64,000 nucleotides of DNA from Actinomyces oris (GTDB lineage Bacteria > Actinomycetota > Actinomycetes > Actinomycetales > Actinomycetaceae): positions 31,235 to 95,234 of the forward strand of contig NZ_MSKS01000025.1 of assembly GCF_001937445.1 (NCBI RefSeq), read 5' to 3'. Positions 17,428-26,145 of this stretch are shown in pieces. The first letter of the stretch is position 1, and every line of letters begins with the position of its first letter. The position numbers and the translations under genes were made by a program. The notes under the pieces are model-generated. The model worked only from the letters and a program-made list of their open reading frames with translations, was not told where the DNA came from and searched no databases.

Positions 17428-18879
17428 TCAGCTCCCCGCGGGCCCGGCCGGTGCCTCGCCGTCGGCCGCCGCCCGGGGGATCAGCAGCGAAGCGAGGAAC
17501 GCCAGCGCAAGCAGCACCACACCGGCGATGATCGTGGCCACGTAGGCTCCTCGTCCCACGTCTCCCGCAGCGGTCTTCACCGCGTACAGGATCGCGAAGG
17601 AGATCCCGGCGCCCAGGTTGAAGGCCCCGGCGTTGAGGCCAGGAAGGTAGCCGGGGTTGTCCTTCGGGGAGAGCTCGATGCCGAGCCCGTTGAGCATGAT
17701 GTTGCCCATGCCCGCATAGGTGACGCCGACGAGGATCGAGATGACCAGCAGCAGCCACGGCTGCGGAGTCGCCACCCCGAGGAGGAGAAGACCGAGCCCC
17801 GCCACCGTGCCGATGAGGCCGATCCGAAGGACCCGGTGGTACCCCATGCGGCCGGCGAGAGTGCCCGCGACCGGCCCCATGACCAGTCCCGCCAGGGCGT
17901 AGGGCGTCAGCGTCCAGAACGAGACGACGTCGGCCCCCAGTGCGGCACCGAAGTCCGCATCCTGCCCGAGGGCGGGAACGATGCCGTTCATGATGGCGAA
18001 GACCCCGGTCATCGTCAGCATGGTGGTGAGCAGAAGCGCCCAGGTGGAGCGCGACCTCAGGTAGGTGGTGGTCACCAGCGGGTGGCGGCTCGCCGACTCC
18101 TGGCGCCAGAAGGCGACGAAGGCCACGCCGGCAACCACCAGGAGACCCAGGACGAGCAGCCAGTTGGCCTGGGCGAGCTTGCCGGCCTGGTCGATCGCGA
18201 TGAGGGCCGAGCCGACCGCCACCACCAGGAGGCTGGTGCCCAGCCAGTCCATCGGCGTCGGGTTGTCGATCCGGGACTCGTCGGTGAGCAGGGCGACGGC
18301 GAGGGCCGCGGCGACGGCGGCCGCTGTCATCACCCAGAACACCGAGGCGAAGCCGTAGCGTCCGGCGAGGAACCCGCCGGCCAGGGCGTCGATCCCGGCG
18401 ATGCCACCGTTGACGGCGGTGACGACTCCCAGCAGCGTCCCATACCGCTTCGGATCCGGCACGGCCTGCTTGAGAATGATGAGGCACAGCGGCACCGTCG
18501 GCCCCGCCACGCCCTGGACGATGCGGCCGGCGAAGAGCAGCGCGACCGAGCCAAGCACTCCCGACAGCGCCGAGATCACGCAGCCCACGGCGGTCAGGAC
18601 CATCATCCAGGTCAGCAGCCTGCGCCGGCCGATCATGTCCCCCAGGCGGGGCAGGAAGAGCGCGAAGAGCGCCGCCGCCGTGAAGAAGGCCGTCTGTGAC
18701 GTCGCGATGACGGTCCCGGTGGTCTTGAGCTCCTTCTCCATGGTCACCAGCGCCGGGCTCAGCATGGAGGCGTTGAGCTGGAAGGCGAAGCAGGCGACCA
18801 GGAGGGCCGTCATGACGGCGCCGACGGACTTCTTCGCCGCCGCCCCGGAGGCCCTGGCCTCAGCCGTTGCCAGGCTCAT
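17428..18879 (-). CDS. MFS transporter, probable nucleoside or sugar permease
   Basis: 483 residues with about 14 hydrophobic segments, as in the DHA2-type major facilitator branch. The loop motif LGDMIGRRRLLTW between helices 2 and 3 and GRIVQGVAGPTVPLC near helix 4 support this. The start overlaps the stop of the nucleoside hydrolase by ATGA, so the two are co-translated, which suggests it imports the hydrolase substrate. DHA2 proteins are more often exporters, so the direction and substrate are not settled by sequence. Confidence 0.8.
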   Translation of the reverse strand: MSLATAEARASGAAAKKSVGAVMTALLVACFAFQLNASMLSPALVTMEKELKTTGTVIATSQTAFFTAAALFALFLPRLGDMIGRRRLLTWMMVLTAVGCVISALSGVLGSVALLFAGRIVQGVAGPTVPLCLIILKQAVPDPKRYGTLLGVVTAVNGGIAGIDALAGGFLAGRYGFASVFWVMTAAAVAAALAVALLTDESRIDNPTPMDWLGTSLLVVAVGSALIAIDQAGKLAQANWLLVLGLLVVAGVAFVAFWRQESASRHPLVTTTYLRSRSTWALLLTTMLTMTGVFAIMNGIVPALGQDADFGAALGADVVSFWTLTPYALAGLVMGPVAGTLAGRMGYHRVLRIGLIGTVAGLGLLLLGVATPQPWLLLVISILVGVTYAGMGNIMLNGLGIELSPKDNPGYLPGLNAGAFNLGAGISFAILYAVKTAAGDVGRGAYVATIIAGVVLLALAFLASLLIPRAAADGEAPAGPAGS

Positions 18880-19829
18880 GCGTCGACCACCTTCTGGATC
18901 CGGTCGATCGCGTCAACCACGAGGCCCCAGAACCGTGGGGCGTCCAGGCGCGTGGCGACCTTGGTGTGGCAGTCCCCGGGAGCCGGCGCCCGGAAGTCCG
19001 CGACCGTCATGCCGGTCGTCAGCGAGCCGTTGAGCTCGACGTCGAGAGGAACCTTGACGGTCTCGACGATCGTGGGGTCGATGAGGTAGGCGAGCGTGCA
19101 CGGGTCGTGAACCGGTGGGAACTCGAAGCCCTGAGCGTCCTGGTAGGCCTTGCGGAAGAAGGTGAACAGGCCGAGCGTGAACTGCGAGACGCTGCCGGGG
19201 ACCGCCGCGATGCGCTCGGCCACCTCGTCCGTCGCCAAGGCCTGGTGGGTCAGGTCGAGCCCCACCATGACGATCGGCCACTTCTCATTGAAGACGATGT
19301 GGGCCGCCTCGGGATCGACCTTGATGTTGAACTCGGCCACCGGCGACCAGTTCCCCACGTGGTAGCCCCCACCCATGAGGACAACCTCCTGGACGCGCTC
19401 GACGATACGGGGCTCCTTGCGGGCAGCCATGGCGATATTCGTCAGCGGGCCGGTGGGGACGAGGGTCACCGTGCCCGGCTCGTTGCTCATGATCGTCTCA
19501 ATGATGAGATCCACTCCGTGGCGCGGATCGAGCTCCACGGCGGGCTCCGGCAGCTCGACGCCGTCCAGGCCGCTGTCGCCGTGCACGTCCGGAGCGATCT
19601 CGACGGGGCGGACCAGGGGGAGCCGGCAGCCGGCGGCGATGGGGACGTCGTGCATGCCCACGACCGTGGCCACGCTGAGCGCGTTGCGAGTCACCTTGTC
19701 CAGGGTCTGGTTCCCACCCACGGTGGTGACACCGAGCAGCTCGATCGAGGGATTGCCCCAGGCGAGCATCATGGCGACCGCATCATCGTGCCCCGGGTCG
19801 CAGTCGAGCAGAATCTTTCGTTGCATCAT
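18876..19829 (-). CDS. Inosine-uridine preferring nucleoside hydrolase
   Basis: 317 residues. It should cleave ribonucleosides to ribose and a free base. The N-terminal KILLDCDPGHDDAVAMM is the calcium-binding Asp cluster of the IUNH family, and the distal HDPCTLAYLIDP contains the family's active-site His and Asp. VLMGGGYHVGNWSPVAEFNI is also typical. Two adjacent ATG codons (19829, 19826) are possible starts behind GAAGGAAGG. It is the first gene of the operon, downstream of a promoter and LacI-type operator, and overlaps the transporter gene. Confidence 0.9.
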   Translation of the reverse strand: MMQRKILLDCDPGHDDAVAMMLAWGNPSIELLGVTTVGGNQTLDKVTRNALSVATVVGMHDVPIAAGCRLPLVRPVEIAPDVHGDSGLDGVELPEPAVELDPRHGVDLIIETIMSNEPGTVTLVPTGPLTNIAMAARKEPRIVERVQEVVLMGGGYHVGNWSPVAEFNIKVDPEAAHIVFNEKWPIVMVGLDLTHQALATDEVAERIAAVPGSVSQFTLGLFTFFRKAYQDAQGFEFPPVHDPCTLAYLIDPTIVETVKVPLDVELNGSLTTGMTVADFRAPAPGDCHTKVATRLDAPRFWGLVVDAIDRIQKVVDA

Positions 19830-19859
19830 TGCCTTCCTTCACCGCTGAGCGCCTCGCTG

Positions 19860-19873
19860 CGCAAACGATTGCG
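19860..19873 (-). promoter_or_regulatory. LacI-type operator
   Basis: CGCAAACGATTGCG is an inverted repeat with a central CG, mismatched only at the two positions flanking it, as in LacI-family operators. It sits just downstream of the predicted -10 box, where a bound repressor would block transcription of the nucleoside hydrolase operon. The regulator is probably the LacI protein encoded at 16383-17375. Confidence 0.75.
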
Positions 19874-19880
19874 TGACTCG

Positions 19881-19909
19881 ACTTTAACACTGTGACCCAC
19901 GTCAATCAA
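19881..19909 (-). promoter_or_regulatory. Promoter of the nucleoside salvage operon
   Basis: Reading the minus strand, TTGATT (19909-19904), a 17-base spacer and TAAAGT (19886-19881) form a reasonable sigma-70-type promoter. The expected start point falls at about 19874, at the edge of the operator. Confidence 0.55.
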
Positions 19910-19927
19910 TGCTTGGCACCGTCATGC

Positions 19928-20851
19928 TCAGGAGGGCGAGTCAGGCGTCGCTGCCGTGCCCTTGACCGCGGGTCGGCGCAGGCTCGTGCGGCGAGCCGCT
20001 GTCCGGCAGGCCTCCACCAGGACGTCGATGGCCAGCGGCCGGGGCTGCTCGGCACGCGTGACCACCTCGACGCGCCGCTGCTCGCGGGCAAGCGGCCGCA
20101 CCTGGACCCCCTCGTGCCGGTAGGCGCTCAACGCCATCCCGGGCAGCAGGGCCGCCCCCACCCCGGCGGCGACGAGCGCCTGCACGGCCACGTAGTCGTC
20201 GGAGGCGTAGGCGGTCTCGGGCGTGAAGCCGTTGGCCCGCCCCACAGCGAGGAGCTCCTCGCGGCAGCGCGCGCAGCCGGTCACCCACCGGCACTGGGCA
20301 CCGTCGGCGATGCGCGTGATGCCGCCGGGGTGGGTGACGAGGTAGAGGACGTCGTCGAGCAGGTGCTCGGCCTGAAGGCCCTGGCCGGCGTCGTCGTCGA
20401 CGTAGGAGAAGGACAGGGCCGCGTCCACCCGCCCGCGCCGCAGCGCGTCGAGGGCCTCGGGCGGCTCGGCGTCGACGAGCTCGACCTCCAGGCCCGGGTA
20501 CTGCCGGCCGACGACGTCGAGCACCCCCGGCACCAGGGAGGCCACGGCGGAGGGGAAGGCGGCCAGGCGCACGCGCCCCGTCTCCGCGCGGGCCATGGAG
20601 ACGACCTCACGCTCGGTACGCTCCAGCAGGTCGAGGACCTCCTGGCCCCGCACCGCCAGCGCCCGCCCCTCCTCGGTGAGCCGCACGCCGCGCCCGGCCC
20701 GCGTCAGCAGGACTGCGCCGGTCGCGCGAGACAGGGCGGCGAGCTGGTGGGAGACGGTGGACTGGCTGAACCCCAGGGAATCGGCGGCGGCCGAGACGGT
20801 GCCGAGGCGGGAGAGCTCCACGAGGGCCCGCAGCTGCTGCACATCGATCAC
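19928..20851 (-). CDS. LysR-family regulator, divergent from the dehydratase gene
   Basis: 307 residues from a GTG. The winged helix-turn-helix is at the N-terminus: QQLRALVELSRLGTVSAAADSLGFSQSTVSHQL, the standard LysR pattern. An effector-binding domain follows (TGRVRLAAFPSAVASLVPGVL, LEVELVDAEPPEALDALRRGRVDAAL). It is transcribed divergently from the PLP enzyme at 20934 with an 82-bp gap, the classic arrangement in which a LysR protein activates its neighbour. The effector is unknown; an amino acid such as threonine or serine is inference. Confidence 0.88.
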   Translation of the reverse strand: MIDVQQLRALVELSRLGTVSAAADSLGFSQSTVSHQLAALSRATGAVLLTRAGRGVRLTEEGRALAVRGQEVLDLLERTEREVVSMARAETGRVRLAAFPSAVASLVPGVLDVVGRQYPGLEVELVDAEPPEALDALRRGRVDAALSFSYVDDDAGQGLQAEHLLDDVLYLVTHPGGITRIADGAQCRWVTGCARCREELLAVGRANGFTPETAYASDDYVAVQALVAAGVGAALLPGMALSAYRHEGVQVRPLAREQRRVEVVTRAEQPRPLAIDVLVEACRTAARRTSLRRPAVKGTAATPDSPS

Positions 20852-20933
20852 ACCACCAAGTATGTCCTGTATCGATGGGTATTCGTCAAAAGATTCATTG
20901 GACCGATACTCCGACTGTCCGCATCATGAAACC

Positions 20934-21956
20934 ATGACCGTCACCGACACCCTGCCCCAGGCTCCCGCCGCCACCCAGTCCGGCCTCGACTTCGACGCCG
21001 TCCTGCGCACCTACGAGGCCGTCTCACGGGTTCTGCCCGAGACTCCCGCCTGGTCCTACCCGCTGCTCAACGCCGCGGCCGGGGTGGAGGTCACGGTCAA
21101 GCACGAGAATGTCCAGCCCACCGGCGCCTTCAAGGTCCGTGGCGGGGTTGCGCTCATGGCGGCGCTCAGCCCCGAGGAGCGGATCCGCGGCATCGTGACC
21201 GCCTCCACCGGCAACCACGCCCAGTCCCTGGCCTGGGCGGGTGTGCGCAGCGACGTGCCCGTCACCGTCGTCGTGCCGATCAGTGCCCCGGCCCGCAAGG
21301 TGGCCGCGGTGCGCGCCCTGGGTGCCCGCGTCGTCGTCGAGGGTGACACGATGTGCGACGCTCTCGCTCACGCCGACGTCCTCTCCCTGAGCGAGGGGAT
21401 GCGCATGGTCTCCCCCGGCGACGAGCCGGCGATCGTGCTCGGGCACGCCACCGTCTACCTCGAGCTCTTCCGCCGCCACCGCGACCTGCGCACCGTCTAC
21501 GCCCCGGTCGGCTCGGGCTCCGGAGCCGCCGGCGCCTGCCTCGTACGCGATGTCCTGGCGCCCGGCTGCTGGGTCATCGGCGTCCAGTCCAGCGCCGCCC
21601 CGGCCGCGCACCGTGCCTGGAAGACCGGCAAGCCGGCCACCGTCCACAGCCGCACCCGCGTGGCCGGCCTGGCCGTCGGGGCGAGCTTCGCCCTCACCCA
21701 GTCCGTGCTGGGGCGCAGCCTCGACGACTTCATCCTGGTCGACGACGACGACATCCAGCGCGCTGTCGGCCTCATGTGCACCCACGCCCACACCCTGGCC
21801 GAGGGTGCTGGCGCGGCGAGCCTGGCCGGGCTCATGGCCGACCCCGCCCGCCGCGGCCCCTGCGCGATCGTCTGCACCGGCGGCAACGCCGACGACGACG
21901 AGCTCGCCGGCATCGGCCGCTCCGCCGTCGCCGACGACGTGGCCCTCACCTGCTGA
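20934..21956 (+). CDS. Threonine/serine dehydratase-like PLP enzyme
   Basis: 340 residues. This fold-type II PLP enzyme has the lysine motif NVQPTGAFKVRGG, the substrate loop TASTGNHAQSLAWAG and the phosphate-binding glycine loop VGSGSGAAGA. It lacks C-terminal ACT regulatory domains, unlike the biosynthetic IlvA at 52685, so it is closer to catabolic threonine dehydratases or serine racemases. It is divergent from a LysR regulator that probably controls it. The exact substrate cannot be read from the sequence. Confidence 0.82.
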   Translation: MTVTDTLPQAPAATQSGLDFDAVLRTYEAVSRVLPETPAWSYPLLNAAAGVEVTVKHENVQPTGAFKVRGGVALMAALSPEERIRGIVTASTGNHAQSLAWAGVRSDVPVTVVVPISAPARKVAAVRALGARVVVEGDTMCDALAHADVLSLSEGMRMVSPGDEPAIVLGHATVYLELFRRHRDLRTVYAPVGSGSGAAGACLVRDVLAPGCWVIGVQSSAAPAAHRAWKTGKPATVHSRTRVAGLAVGASFALTQSVLGRSLDDFILVDDDDIQRAVGLMCTHAHTLAEGAGAASLAGLMADPARRGPCAIVCTGGNADDDELAGIGRSAVADDVALTC

Positions 21957-22033
21957 ACCGGGCCGCTACCCATCGGAAGGTTTGGGGAACACTCCCCGTT
22001 GAGCCGAGGCGGCAGCCCGGGTGACACTCAAGT

Positions 22034-22074
22034 GAGGGCCGGGAAGCGCAGTCGGGGGCGCATACCCGGCCCTC
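22034..22074 (+). terminator. Terminator after the dehydratase-like gene
   Basis: GAGGGCCGGG at 22034-22043 and CCCGGCCCTC at 22065-22074 form a perfect 10-bp stem with a 21-base loop, followed by TTCTCTT. It lies between the plus-strand dehydratase and the convergent DUF3995 gene. Confidence 0.7.
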
Positions 22075-22128
22075 TTCTCTTGCCTCGGCGGCGCCGACCG
22101 GCCCGACCGGGGCGTGCCGCCACGGGAG

Positions 22129-22635
22129 TCAGCGCCCAGCAGTGCCCACGTGCCCGGCAGGACCGGTCGCCACGGGCCGGCTCCAGCGCAGGTAGCCGAC
22201 CGTCGCGGCCAGCACCAGGATCCCGCCCACCCAGAAGTGAGGCATCCACAGAACCAGCCGCCACCAACCGTAGCTGGAGAGCGGCTCTCCGGACATGATC
22301 GTCGGGATCGCCTGCGCCGAGCCGACCATCCCGTAGGCCATGAGCAAGGCTCCAGAGACCCACCCGAAGGCCAGGCGCATCCAGCGCGGCACCCTGATGA
22401 CGTCCGGGCGCAGAAGGGCGAAGCCGAAGACGACGAACCCCAGCTTCACCAATCCGGAGACGAGGACGACCACAACGAACCAGGTGGGCCGCTCCTGAGC
22501 GAGCCGCAGCCCCTCACCCTGAAGGACCGTGTCGACCAGCCATGGGGAGCCCAGCGCCCAGGACACGCTGATGCAGCCGAAGACGGCCCACCACAGCATC
22601 ATGGCGACCACCACCGCCCGCGAGCGCCCCGTCAT
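22129..22635 (-). CDS. DUF3995-like four-helix membrane protein
   Basis: 168 residues from the ATG at 22635 (AGAAGG upstream; an in-frame ATG eight codons earlier has no such site). It has four hydrophobic helices, around VVAMMLWWAVFGCISVSWAL, FVVVVLVSGLVKLGFVVFGF, FGWVSGALLMAYGMVGSAQAI and HFWVGGILVLAATVGYL. The size and helix pattern resemble DUF3995; the function is unknown. It converges on the dehydratase-like gene. Confidence 0.65.
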   Translation of the reverse strand: MTGRSRAVVVAMMLWWAVFGCISVSWALGSPWLVDTVLQGEGLRLAQERPTWFVVVVLVSGLVKLGFVVFGFALLRPDVIRVPRWMRLAFGWVSGALLMAYGMVGSAQAIPTIMSGEPLSSYGWWRLVLWMPHFWVGGILVLAATVGYLRWSRPVATGPAGHVGTAGR

Positions 22636-22701
22636 CTCAGCGCCTTCTGAACATCGCATCGGCCACGGTACTGCATCGTCGTCGCCTCCTTCGGCCTAGG
22701 T

Positions 22702-22821
22702 CCTGTTGCCTATGTCCGGGGCAGGCCGGTTCTCGCCGACGTCGCGGTCGTACCTTGGGGCGCGCGCTCGAGGGGTAGAGGGTACGAACACGCGGTCACC
22801 TCACCCCAGTTTCGCAACAGG
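22702..22821. repeat. Short inverted repeat bracketing a gene-free stretch
   Basis: CCTGTTGC at 22702-22709 and GCAACAGG at 22814-22821 are inverted 8-bp ends of a 120-bp stretch between the DUF3995 gene and dtd. The right end is at the dtd stop codon. It may be a mobile-element remnant or chance; no target duplication is evident. Confidence 0.25.
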
Positions 22822-22823
22822 CC

Positions 22824-23252
22824 CTACTCGGCCTCGATGAGGATCGTCACCGGGCCGTCGGCCTCCATGTCGATCTTCATGTCGGCGCCGAAGCGGCCGG
22901 TGGCCACCTCCAGGCCGCGCCCGCGCAGGTCCTCGGCCACGGCCTCCACCAGGGGCTCGGCCACCTCGCCGGGGGCCGCCTTGTTCCAGGTGGGGCGCCG
23001 GCCCTTGCGGGTGTCAGCGTACAGGGTGAACTGGGAGACGACGAGCACGGGCGCCCCGGCGTCGGTCACCGAGAGCTCGCCCTCCAGGAGCCGCAGGTCC
23101 GCGATCTTGCGGGCCACGGTGGCCACCTGGGTGGGGCCGTCGTCGTGCGTGGCGCCCACGAGGACCATGAGGCCGGGCCGGGTGATCTCGCCGACCACCT
23201 CGCCGTCGACCCGCACCGCCGCCCGGTTGACCCGCTGAATCACCGCGCGCAT
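22824..23252 (-). CDS. dtd: D-aminoacyl-tRNA deacylase
   Basis: 142 residues, the normal family length. It removes D-amino acids wrongly attached to tRNA. The start [21 protein letters not shown], the catalytic block [19 protein letters not shown] and the C-terminal DGPVTILIE (Gly-Pro motif) are typical. It overlaps the upstream DUF2516 gene by TGATG, so they are probably co-translated. Confidence 0.93.
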   Translation of the reverse strand: MRAVIQRVNRAAVRVDGEVVGEITRPGLMVLVGATHDDGPTQVATVARKIADLRLLEGELSVTDAGAPVLVVSQFTLYADTRKGRRPTWNKAAPGEVAEPLVEAVAEDLRGRGLEVATGRFGADMKIDMEADGPVTILIEAE

Positions 23253-23641
23253 CAGCGACGAGCGCTCCTGCCGCGCCCGCCATGCCCCGGCCGGCGCTGG
23301 GAGGCCCGCCCTGGAATACGGATCGAGGAGCGCACCCGCACCGGCGCCAGCGCCTGCAGCGCCGGGCGCACATCCGCCAGGTAGACGGCACTGGCCACCA
23401 CGCCCAGCAGGCCCAACATCGAGGCGGCCCCGAGCAGGCCGACAACCGCCGTGCCCACCGCGTTGACCACGTTCCAGAATCGCTTGGTGCTCTTGCCTGC
23501 TGCCGCGTAGTACTCCGCCGGCCGCATCAGGGAGTCGACCAGCGCCCAGATCCCCATGACGAGGGAGACGACCTGGGCGGCGATCCAGCTCCACCTGACC
23601 GCCTCGGCGAGAAAGAATGACACAGCATTGAGGACGCTCAC
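23252..23641 (-). CDS. DUF2516-like membrane protein
   Basis: 129 residues from a GTG. It has three hydrophobic segments ([44 protein letters not shown] and the end of the latter into [11 protein letters not shown]) and a basic tail ([22 protein letters not shown]). DVRPAL and the helical layout resemble the actinobacterial DUF2516 family, whose function is unknown. It is coupled to dtd. Confidence 0.7.
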   Translation of the reverse strand: MSVLNAVSFFLAEAVRWSWIAAQVVSLVMGIWALVDSLMRPAEYYAAAGKSTKRFWNVVNAVGTAVVGLLGAASMLGLLGVVASAVYLADVRPALQALAPVRVRSSIRIPGRASQRRPGHGGRGRSARR

Positions 23642-23872
23642 GCGCCCAGGCTACCGGTCGCCGGTCACCGAGCCCAGACAGGCGGCCACGCCCAGCGAGA
23701 ACAGTTGACGCCTCACGCAGCGGCCGGCAGCCGTTCCGTCAGCCTCGGGCCGACAGCGACTGGCCACCGCGGGTGACAGCCCCCGGACCGTCACCGGGCA
23801 GACGTCGGGCTCGGGTCCCAGAGCAGCCGGCCCGGGCTCGGGACAGCCGAAACCGATCGGGCTCGGGACCGC

Positions 23873-25105
23873 TCAGAGTCGCAGGCCCTTGCGCAGCTCG
23901 GCGCCGGGCCGCTCGGAGGGACTGGCCTGGGCGCGCCCCTCGGGGGAGACCAGCACCTCCTGGGCGGCGTCAACCCTCCCGACGGGGACGGTCTTGCCGG
24001 TGGCCTCGTCGACCTCGGTGATCTCCACGGTCAGCTGCTCGCCCACGGGCACGGCCCGGCGCAGCAGAGCCAGGGCGATGGGGCCGAGCTCGTGGTGACG
24101 CGCCACGGAGGTCACGGCGCCCACGGCCCGCTCCCCCATGCGCACACTCGCCCCCGGCCGGGGCAGGTCGCCGACGAGACCGTCGAGCTGGAGCACGGTG
24201 AGGCGGCGCGGAGGCCGGCCCAGGTTGAGGGTGCGCGCAATCGTCTCCTGGCCCGGGTAGCAGCCCTTCGTCAGGTGCACGGCCGTGCGCAGCCAGTCCA
24301 GCTCGTGGGGGATCGCGCGGGCGTCGGCCTCTCGGGCCCAGCGGGGGCGGCCGGCCTCAATGCGCAGTGCCTCCCAGGCCAGGGCGCCGGCCAGGCGCCG
24401 ACCCTCCCCCGCAGCGAGGAAGGCCTGCGCCACGGCATCCACGCTCCGAGCGGGCACGAGGACGAAGCCGGCCCGGTAGCCCTGGCCGGGATGCGGCCGG
24501 TCCGCTCCGACGTCGTAGCTCGTGCCGCCCTCGACGACACCCGGCCACGGGTCGCGCCACAGGCCGATGAGTGAGCCCTGGGGCTCGGCGGCGTCGGCCT
24601 GTGCCTCCGGTGAATCGGAGGCGTCCGACGCGGTGTCGCGCGCCGCCTGGGCCAGGGCCTCGAGGCCCTCCCCCAGGGCGCCCAGCGCCATGACGTCGGG
24701 TTGCTCGGTCACCTCGACGCGCAGCATGAAGCGCATGGAGTCCAGGAAGGTCGCCAGCGCCTCGCCACTGTCGGCCTCCGTGACGAGCCAGAGCGTGCGG
24801 CCGTCGTCAAGGGCCGCGAGCGCGTGGGTGATGTGCCCCTGGGCGTCGAGGAGCAGCGTCTCCGCGCCGCCGTCGCCGGGCTCCAGGGCGGTGAGCACCT
24901 GGCTGGACAGCGTGGTCAGCCAGCTCAGGCGATCCGGCCCGGTGACGGTGACGACGTCGCGCGCCAGGGCGCAGGCCGCGCGCCCCTCCACCAGGGCGGA
25001 CTGCTCGCGGCCGGGGTCGCCGAGGTGGGCGGGGACGGCCTGGTCGGGGTCGTCCGGCGCGGAGGCGACGGCGCCGGGGCGGGTCAGCAGCGGGGAGGGG
25101 AGCAT
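23873..25105 (-). CDS. ygfZ: Folate-binding YgfZ/GcvT-like protein
   Basis: 410 residues. It belongs to the aminomethyltransferase-like fold; YgfZ proteins help assemble or repair iron-sulfur enzymes using folate. The diagnostic motif TKGCYPGQETIARTLNLG, with the conserved cysteine, is present in the C-terminal half. The N-terminal half has VTVTGPDRLSWLTTLSSQ as in GcvT relatives. An Ala/Asp/Glu-rich insertion (ARDTASDASDSPEAQADAAEPQ) makes it a little longer than usual. It overlaps the upstream nitrobindin-like gene by TGATG. Confidence 0.85.
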   Translation of the reverse strand: MLPSPLLTRPGAVASAPDDPDQAVPAHLGDPGREQSALVEGRAACALARDVVTVTGPDRLSWLTTLSSQVLTALEPGDGGAETLLLDAQGHITHALAALDDGRTLWLVTEADSGEALATFLDSMRFMLRVEVTEQPDVMALGALGEGLEALAQAARDTASDASDSPEAQADAAEPQGSLIGLWRDPWPGVVEGGTSYDVGADRPHPGQGYRAGFVLVPARSVDAVAQAFLAAGEGRRLAGALAWEALRIEAGRPRWAREADARAIPHELDWLRTAVHLTKGCYPGQETIARTLNLGRPPRRLTVLQLDGLVGDLPRPGASVRMGERAVGAVTSVARHHELGPIALALLRRAVPVGEQLTVEITEVDEATGKTVPVGRVDAAQEVLVSPEGRAQASPSERPGAELRKGLRL

Positions 25106-25842
25106 CAGGCGTTTGGCTCGGCGTCGTCGGAGGCGGGTGCGGAGGAGGTGGAGGACTCGCCCTCCGGCTCAGCCGGGTCGAGGGCGGAGCCGGGCTGGGC
25201 GGCAGGGTCATTCACGTCGTCGACGCGGCCGAGGCGGCCCGAGGCGTAGGTGGTCACCTCGCTCTGGCCGAAGGCGGCCATGTCCTGGGTCCACATGAGG
25301 TCGCCGCCCACGAGCCCGAACATGCGGGTCATCTCCTCCACGGGGACGGCGGTGCGGGCCCGTCCCACGGCCTGGGTGCCGACCTGGGCGCGCGGCCCCT
25401 GGATCCAGCCCTCCCAGACGGCAACGTGGCCGGCGGGGTCGGCCGAGACGAGCTCGAGCCGGGTGACGGGGGTGAGCGGACCGCCGGAGCCCTTGGTGTC
25501 GGCGTCGTCGGTGGTCTCGGCGGCGTCGGGCTGCTCCTGGCCGACGGGTCGCCAGTAAATGGTCTCGGTGGACCAGATCTGGGCGGGGGCCAGGAGGGAG
25601 GCGCCCTGGAGGCCGGGCATCTCGAAGTCGAGGTTCTTGGAGCGGGTGGCATCGACCGTCCAGATGGTGGTGGTCTGGCGCAGGTAGGGGCCGCCGTCGT
25701 GGTCGAAGGTCATCTCCTGGTAGACGGCCTGCTCGGGCACGGTCTCGCCGTAGGTGAGGATGCCGTAGCCGCGCCAGGTGCCGGCCAGCCAGGCCAGCGG
25801 GTAGAGCTCGGGGGCCAGGTCGTCAGGAAGCGTGAATGCCAT
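25105..25842 (-). CDS. FABP-family nitrobindin-like protein (DUF1794)
   Basis: 245 residues. The core (LYPLAWLAGTWRGYGILTYGE, PYLRQTTTIWTV and W-rich strands) is the small beta-barrel of actinobacterial nitrobindins, which bind haem and react with nitric oxide or peroxynitrite. The family's start P-L-A-W-L-x-G-x-W-x-G is clear. A C-terminal extension rich in Asp, Ser and Pro follows MTRMFGLVGGDLMWTQDMAAFGQ. The position near glnR and pst genes matches the known mycobacterial neighbourhood. Confidence 0.82.
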   Translation of the reverse strand: MAFTLPDDLAPELYPLAWLAGTWRGYGILTYGETVPEQAVYQEMTFDHDGGPYLRQTTTIWTVDATRSKNLDFEMPGLQGASLLAPAQIWSTETIYWRPVGQEQPDAAETTDDADTKGSGGPLTPVTRLELVSADPAGHVAVWEGWIQGPRAQVGTQAVGRARTAVPVEEMTRMFGLVGGDLMWTQDMAAFGQSEVTTYASGRLGRVDDVNDPAAQPGSALDPAEPEGESSTSSAPASDDAEPNA

Positions 25843-25971
25843 GCCCGCAGCCTACGACGTCACCCCAGGCCGCATCACGCGCGCCGCCCGCCCGGGCCGC
25901 GCGGATCCGCCGGCGCCCCGTGCGTCCACCGCATCCCGGAGCCGCAAATCCGGGCAGAATCGGCACCTCGG

Positions 25972-26091
25972 TGTCCAAATCTGTGACAAAGGCGGCGAGG
26001 AGCGCTGAGCGCGCCAGACGAAACCGCATGATTCTGCGGTTTCTTCGCTTGACCGCAGGGCTTCGGAACCTCTTTGTCACCGATTTGGACA
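25972..26091 (-). repeat. R1 palindromic element, copy a (120 bp)
   Basis: The ends are TGTCCAAATCTGTGACAAA and the near-complement TTTGTCACCGATTTGGACA. Inside is a second hairpin, GAAACCGCA and TGCGGTTTC around TGATTC. Two more copies of exactly the same length lie at 37580-37699 and 54300-54419; this one is in the opposite orientation, judged from the inner AATCATGCGGTT. It lies between two minus-strand genes and fills most of the 303-bp gap, which otherwise shows nothing. Confidence 0.85.
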
Positions 26092-26145
26092 TCCGGCCGC
26101 CGTGACGCGGCGTCCTCGGGGCCTCGCTGGGCCGGGCGGCCGCCG

